A stretch of DNA of 64,000 nt from Trichopria drosophilae (taxonomy: Eukaryota > Arthropoda > Insecta > Hymenoptera > Diapriidae), in the NCBI GenBank assembly GCA_030407085.1, contig CM059586.1, positions 100,267,501 to 100,331,500 of the forward strand. Reading direction: 5' to 3'. Of this stretch, positions 59,971-64,000 are shown one piece after another. The notes beneath the pieces are model-generated. The model had not been told where the DNA came from. It made no database searches and saw only the letters and a program-made list of their open reading frames with translations. Each line of letters opens with the position of its first letter. Position 1 is the first letter of the stretch. The position numbers and the translations under genes are program-made.

Positions 59971-62945
59971 CGACTGAATTGTTTCTGTAAAAATAACGAT
60001 TTTTGGTCGTTTATTTGTTTATAAAACATAATAATAAATAAATATTGTCGTACATGCAATGTTAAACACTTCTTAAACTCAAACTTAAATTGGATTTTTA
60101 AAAAACGGACGAAAATGCATTATTTTGTCTCTAAAAACTCAAATTTTCGTATGAATTCAGGTGGCCACTATAGTGGCCACCATGTCGCAAAAGGTTAACG
60201 CCTAAAAGCGCAAATTTGTTACCTTCAATCCATTGAAAGATTTAATGTGTTAAAAGAATAGATATTTAATCATCGTAGTAAGTGATTTTAGGCTAAGCCT
60301 TTTCAGATTCTGTGGTCAAAAGTGGGTCCAAACCAACTGGAATGTCAAAATATATTGGATGAAATTAAAAAGAAAAAAAAATTTTTCATTTTATTCAATG
60401 AAGATTTCAAAATTTCGTTCGACCATATTGGATCCGCCAGTACGAATTTTCAATTTAGACTTTATATTTGTAGTCAGAAACTCCCAAAATCTGCAAAATG
60501 TAATTTCCATGGTATATTATAAAAGTTTTAAAATTTCTATCCGACATTTTGAATTTTTAGTATGATCTACCGGAATAGTACATAGTACACAAAATTTGAA
60601 CTTCCAGGTATTAATAAGTTAAAAGATAAGAAACATCAGACTCGAAGAAGAAGTGAAACAATTTTTTCACAAACTTTTTTTTTTGTTTCTAAAAATTCAC
60701 ATAAAAATTGGTTGAGACGACCATGGACTGAATTTTTCATCCAGATTTCATTTTAATACTTACATACAGAGCAATTAAATTTACAAATTCAGTATGGTGG
60801 GTTGCACCAGAAAATTTGGTATCAGTTTTAACTTTTGCGTATATATACGATTTAAATTATCAAATTTAGTCTGCAAATCTGTTTAGTACAGTTTGTTAAT
60901 TCCAACCACGAATCTGTTGTAACATTTTCGATAAATCAAGATGGTGGATGTAATAGGATGCTTGCGAATTCGTACACAAATTTGGGACAATTGCCGTAAA
61001 CAATCAAATTTTCAATACAAAATATCTAAAAGCTATGTAACCTTTTAATAATGGTATAGCGTCAAAATTACGTGTAATACTTTCCTATTAAAAACCAAAA
61101 TCTTTAGAATCATGATTAGCTATGAGTATTGGATGAATATTTCCACTTTTTCACTCTATAATTTCCTAAATTTATGATGCTGGAAGCCAGTTTTTTTGCT
61201 TTGTCTGTGCAAATGAAACTTCTGATCATTAAGATAAATTGTCGTTACATCTTATAGTTAGTGCCAATTGCATCATCAATGAGTCAAAAAAATTCAGAAT
61301 GCAAATTTTTATGAAAATTGAGGCATTTTTAAAATATTTATCAGTCATATTGAGCTAGACTTTTTGAAATTCGGAAACTTCGGATTTGAAAGATATTTAA
61401 TAACTAATTGAACAGTTTTAAATAGCTTTTCATAGGATATTAACAAAGCTTGAATAGATGAAATGGCATTCATCCTAAATTTATATTTGTTTCCCGATTT
61501 TGAATTTTGGAAAATGTTACATCAGATTCAAAAACTATAATAAATAATGCTCACAAGAAATGTTGACATTTTAAATCGTTGTAATGTGAAAGAATAAAAT
61601 TTTTAACAAAATTCACGAAAAATTTATATTAATCTCATCATCTAATATTCTATTTGAAATATATCCATTGTTAACTAAATAATAGAACGTATGGTTTTTC
61701 GGAAAGTACGGCCATTTTTTCATTACACATAATATGATCAGATTTACTTCAACACGTTTTACAATTTTTAGTCCTTTTCACAATTTATTTAGTAAGATGT
61801 ACTATGAGATAATAAAATTACAATTTATGTACATCGGGTTACTGCAAGGAACTTGTGATAGTAAGAGATACAGTAGAATATTAATACTTACTACGCAAAT
61901 AGTAGAAATGACTTCCGATCATTAATTTAGCCACATTTCTGTTAGTATAACCACTTATAGTAGCAAATTGTAGTTCATTTGAGTGCGGGAAATAGTTATC
62001 CCTTCAACTTGTGGCAGGTAGAATTTTTTTAATAGATTTCAATATTTTTTTCCCTGAGTGAACGCTGAGAATCTCTCAGAATTAACAGGCGAAAATTGTG
62101 AGAGAAATTCGTCGGTTTGAGACTTAACGGGTTGATTCCTTATTGATTTCTACTTCCGAGAATAATTGGATGTGGTTTATTTGAACATGCAAAATGGAAT
62201 AAAATAATTTATCTAAAAATTGAGGACAAATTGACGAGTAATAATAATTAGAAACAACGAATCCGGTTTCAATTAATCGTGCATGAAACGTGATTTATAT
62301 AAATTATTAATTCGCAATCAGCGACTTCGACAACTCTCCATTAGCAAATTTGAATCGTATCGAATTAATTGTTTATAAATAACCAGATCTAATGAATCTG
62401 CAATTTCGAAAAGCGAAATAGACAATATATGCATAATTAGCATGCCAAGAAACCCTTAAAATATCGTTTATAACCACAATATACACTGAAATTAATCGAA
62501 TATAGTGAGTTAAGCGCGAATTCTGATAGGCATATAACACGCTAATTCCATTAAGAACTTAGAGGCCGTGCTGTTACTATACAGTAATGTGTATTATAAC
62601 GTTCAGATTATAGTAGAAATATTGTTTATCATAATTATTAAGAAAAATTCTATTAAAATCACCTATTCAAGCGTTTCTGTTATTTTTAGGAGACATTGCA
62701 ATATTTTTCTTTTCAAATAGATATTTAAATAATTTACTATGCAAAAAGTCTTGTTATTATTATAATTTTTTCCATGAAAAAAATTGATTATGGCTTAATC
62801 AGCAAGTGCAAACTACCTTAAACAACAATTCCAAATTATTTGAAAAATTACAATTAAATCTCAATTTTCGATCCATATTTATATTCTGTCCATTTAAAAC
62901 AGTGTTTAAAATAAAAGAATCCAATGGCGTTCTATGCATAATAAC
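59971..62945. other. AT-rich non-coding DNA with diffuse repeats
   Basis: Words such as GACCATATTGGATCCGCC and CCGACATTTTGAATTTTTAG (60420-60560) continue the repeat family upstream in diverged form. No gene is supported; the two overlapping frames at 60322-60565 are products of this repeat. Confidence 0.4.
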
Positions 62946-62948
62946 ATA

Positions 62949-63666
62949 GGCCCACAAGAAAAAATGTGCTGGGTATGGGACACAAATATTCCGATGTATT
63001 TGAACCCGCTGAGCATGAATTTACTTTTAAAAAATAGGGGGAGGGGCTAACATCAGAGATAAACTAAAAAACCGTTAAAAATCACATAAAAAAGCGTATG
63101 ATTAATATAAAGTTGAAGCCATAATAGTTTCTCGAAAAAATCTGATTAAAAAATCAAACAAAGATGAAGAAGGTGAATTCTACTATGTTCTCCACAGTAG
63201 TGTTGCCAAAGAAAATTATAAAAAAAAGATTCTAGTATTCAAATTTTTATGTCATATTCATATTTGGCCATAGAGGAAACATAAATGTATCTTTGCTTCA
63301 CGAGATTTCAGTGGTCTCTTTGTCAATTCTACACAGTAGAATTCACCTTCTGCGCTTTTTTTAATTTTTTAATCAGTTTTTTCGAGCTAGAAGCGTAATT
63401 ACCCTATAAACCAACATTTTTTTCATAAAAATCATGTTCAGTACAGCAAAATACATGATACTACTATGGTCCCAACTTGATATTAAACATTTGCTATTGT
63501 TTGTAAGCCTTCAACCTTAAAAAAATAATTTTTAACAGGTTTTTTGAGGTTATGTCTGAAATAAGATGCCCAATCTGTGTTTTTATTGCAAATTCACGTT
63601 CACCGAGTTAAAATACGTTGGAATAATGGAGCCCCATACCCAACAAGATACACTTTTTTGTGGGCC
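62949..63666. mobile_element. Foldback element, about 720 bp
   Basis: The left end (62949-63028: GGCCCACAAGAAAAAATGTG, CTGGGTATGGG) and right end (about 63590-63666) are reverse complements over about 80 bp. An inner pair, AATCTGATTAAAAAAT...GAAGGTGAATTCTACT (about 63140-63185) and AGTAGAATTCACCTTCTG...AATTTTTTAATCAG (about 63338-63378), extends the fold. No ORF. Flanks show no clear target duplication, and the family is unknown. Confidence 0.75.
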
Positions 63667-64000
63667 CGTGTAATTAATATTTTCACTACTATAGAGCGAT
63701 TATTAACTAAATCGTCACCTTTACAATTGAATTTGTAAGTCTTGGGTAATTGTAATTTTAAATATATTTGATACAATCAGATGTAAATAAAAGTATATAT
63801 AATTATGTAATTTTATTTATGTAATGAAATGAATAATTTACTCGTCCAATAGCAGTATTCTAGAATATGTAAAAGTGTATATGATTTGAAAAACTATAGT
63901 AAATATAGACATTTCTTTTTTACAAACATATGTTCACATGGTCAATACAGTTCAAAAAAAGGTTTTCAAAAAAATCCAATAAAAGTTCACATACGGAGTT
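63667..64000. other. AT-rich non-coding DNA
   Basis: Nothing recognisable. Confidence 0.5.

Overview
The window reads as a nuclear segment of an AT-rich insect genome (roughly 70% A+T by eye). It has very low coding density, many decayed transposable elements, and short interstitial arrays of the insect telomere pentamer TTAGG/CCTAA at 17.9, 35.6, 35.8 and 54.1 kb. That pentamer and the CCTAACC-type short repeats fit many insects, Hymenoptera among them, but nothing here fixes the order. No complete host gene is visible. Most of the window looks intergenic or intronic.

Layout. 0-4.4 kb: repeats, including a 65-bp duplication, a 19-bp tandem array, and a hammerhead-ribozyme-like core at 3.85 kb. 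4.4-5.4 kb: the only strong GC/CpG island, with a TATA-like box, a 5' leader, an ATG in good context and a GT donor 39 nt later. This is the best candidate for a host promoter plus first coding exon, on the + strand, with the rest of the gene not identified. 5.4-19 kb: AT-rich DNA with a minisatellite, inverted-repeat MITEs at 12.3 and 13.9 kb, and a CTCF-like motif at 12.8 kb. 20.0-20.2 kb: a short coding-like fragment on the - strand. 23.8-29.8 kb: several foldback elements, including a 1.2-kb near-palindrome (25.9-27.2 kb), a 1.14-kb piggyBac-like foldback (28.3-29.5 kb) and a 201-bp TA-flanked MITE (29.6 kb).

29.9-35.6 kb: the one clear, intact genetic unit, a full-length Ty3/gypsy LTR retrotransposon. 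It has LTRs of about 262 bp differing at 3 positions, a tRNA-Leu-type primer binding site, and a single uninterrupted 1595-codon Gag-Pol frame running gag, protease, RT, RNase H, integrase. There is no env. 35.6-36.2 kb: CCTAA arrays, a small hairpin element and a pogo/Tigger-like MITE with multiple terminal sub-repeats. 36.2-64 kb: AT-rich DNA with further inverted-repeat elements at 43.6, 48.7, 54.6, 59.6 and 62.9 kb, a coding-like fragment at 55.8-56.0 kb (-), and GC- or purine-rich islands at 46.3, 56.8 and 57.2-57.6 kb.

The strongest pattern beyond the retrotransposon is the density of foldback elements. At least ten inverted-repeat units, from about 90 bp to 1.2 kb and from apparently different families, occur in 64 kb, several palindromic over nearly their whole length. 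Two repeat families recur at distant points: the piggyBac-like CCCATTAACGCCC family at 23.8, 28.3 and 54.6 kb, and the 'GACCCCAAAAAC...GAGTACC' family at 0.4 and 59.6-60.0 kb. All inverted-repeat and homology calls were made by eye, so exact boundaries are approximate.
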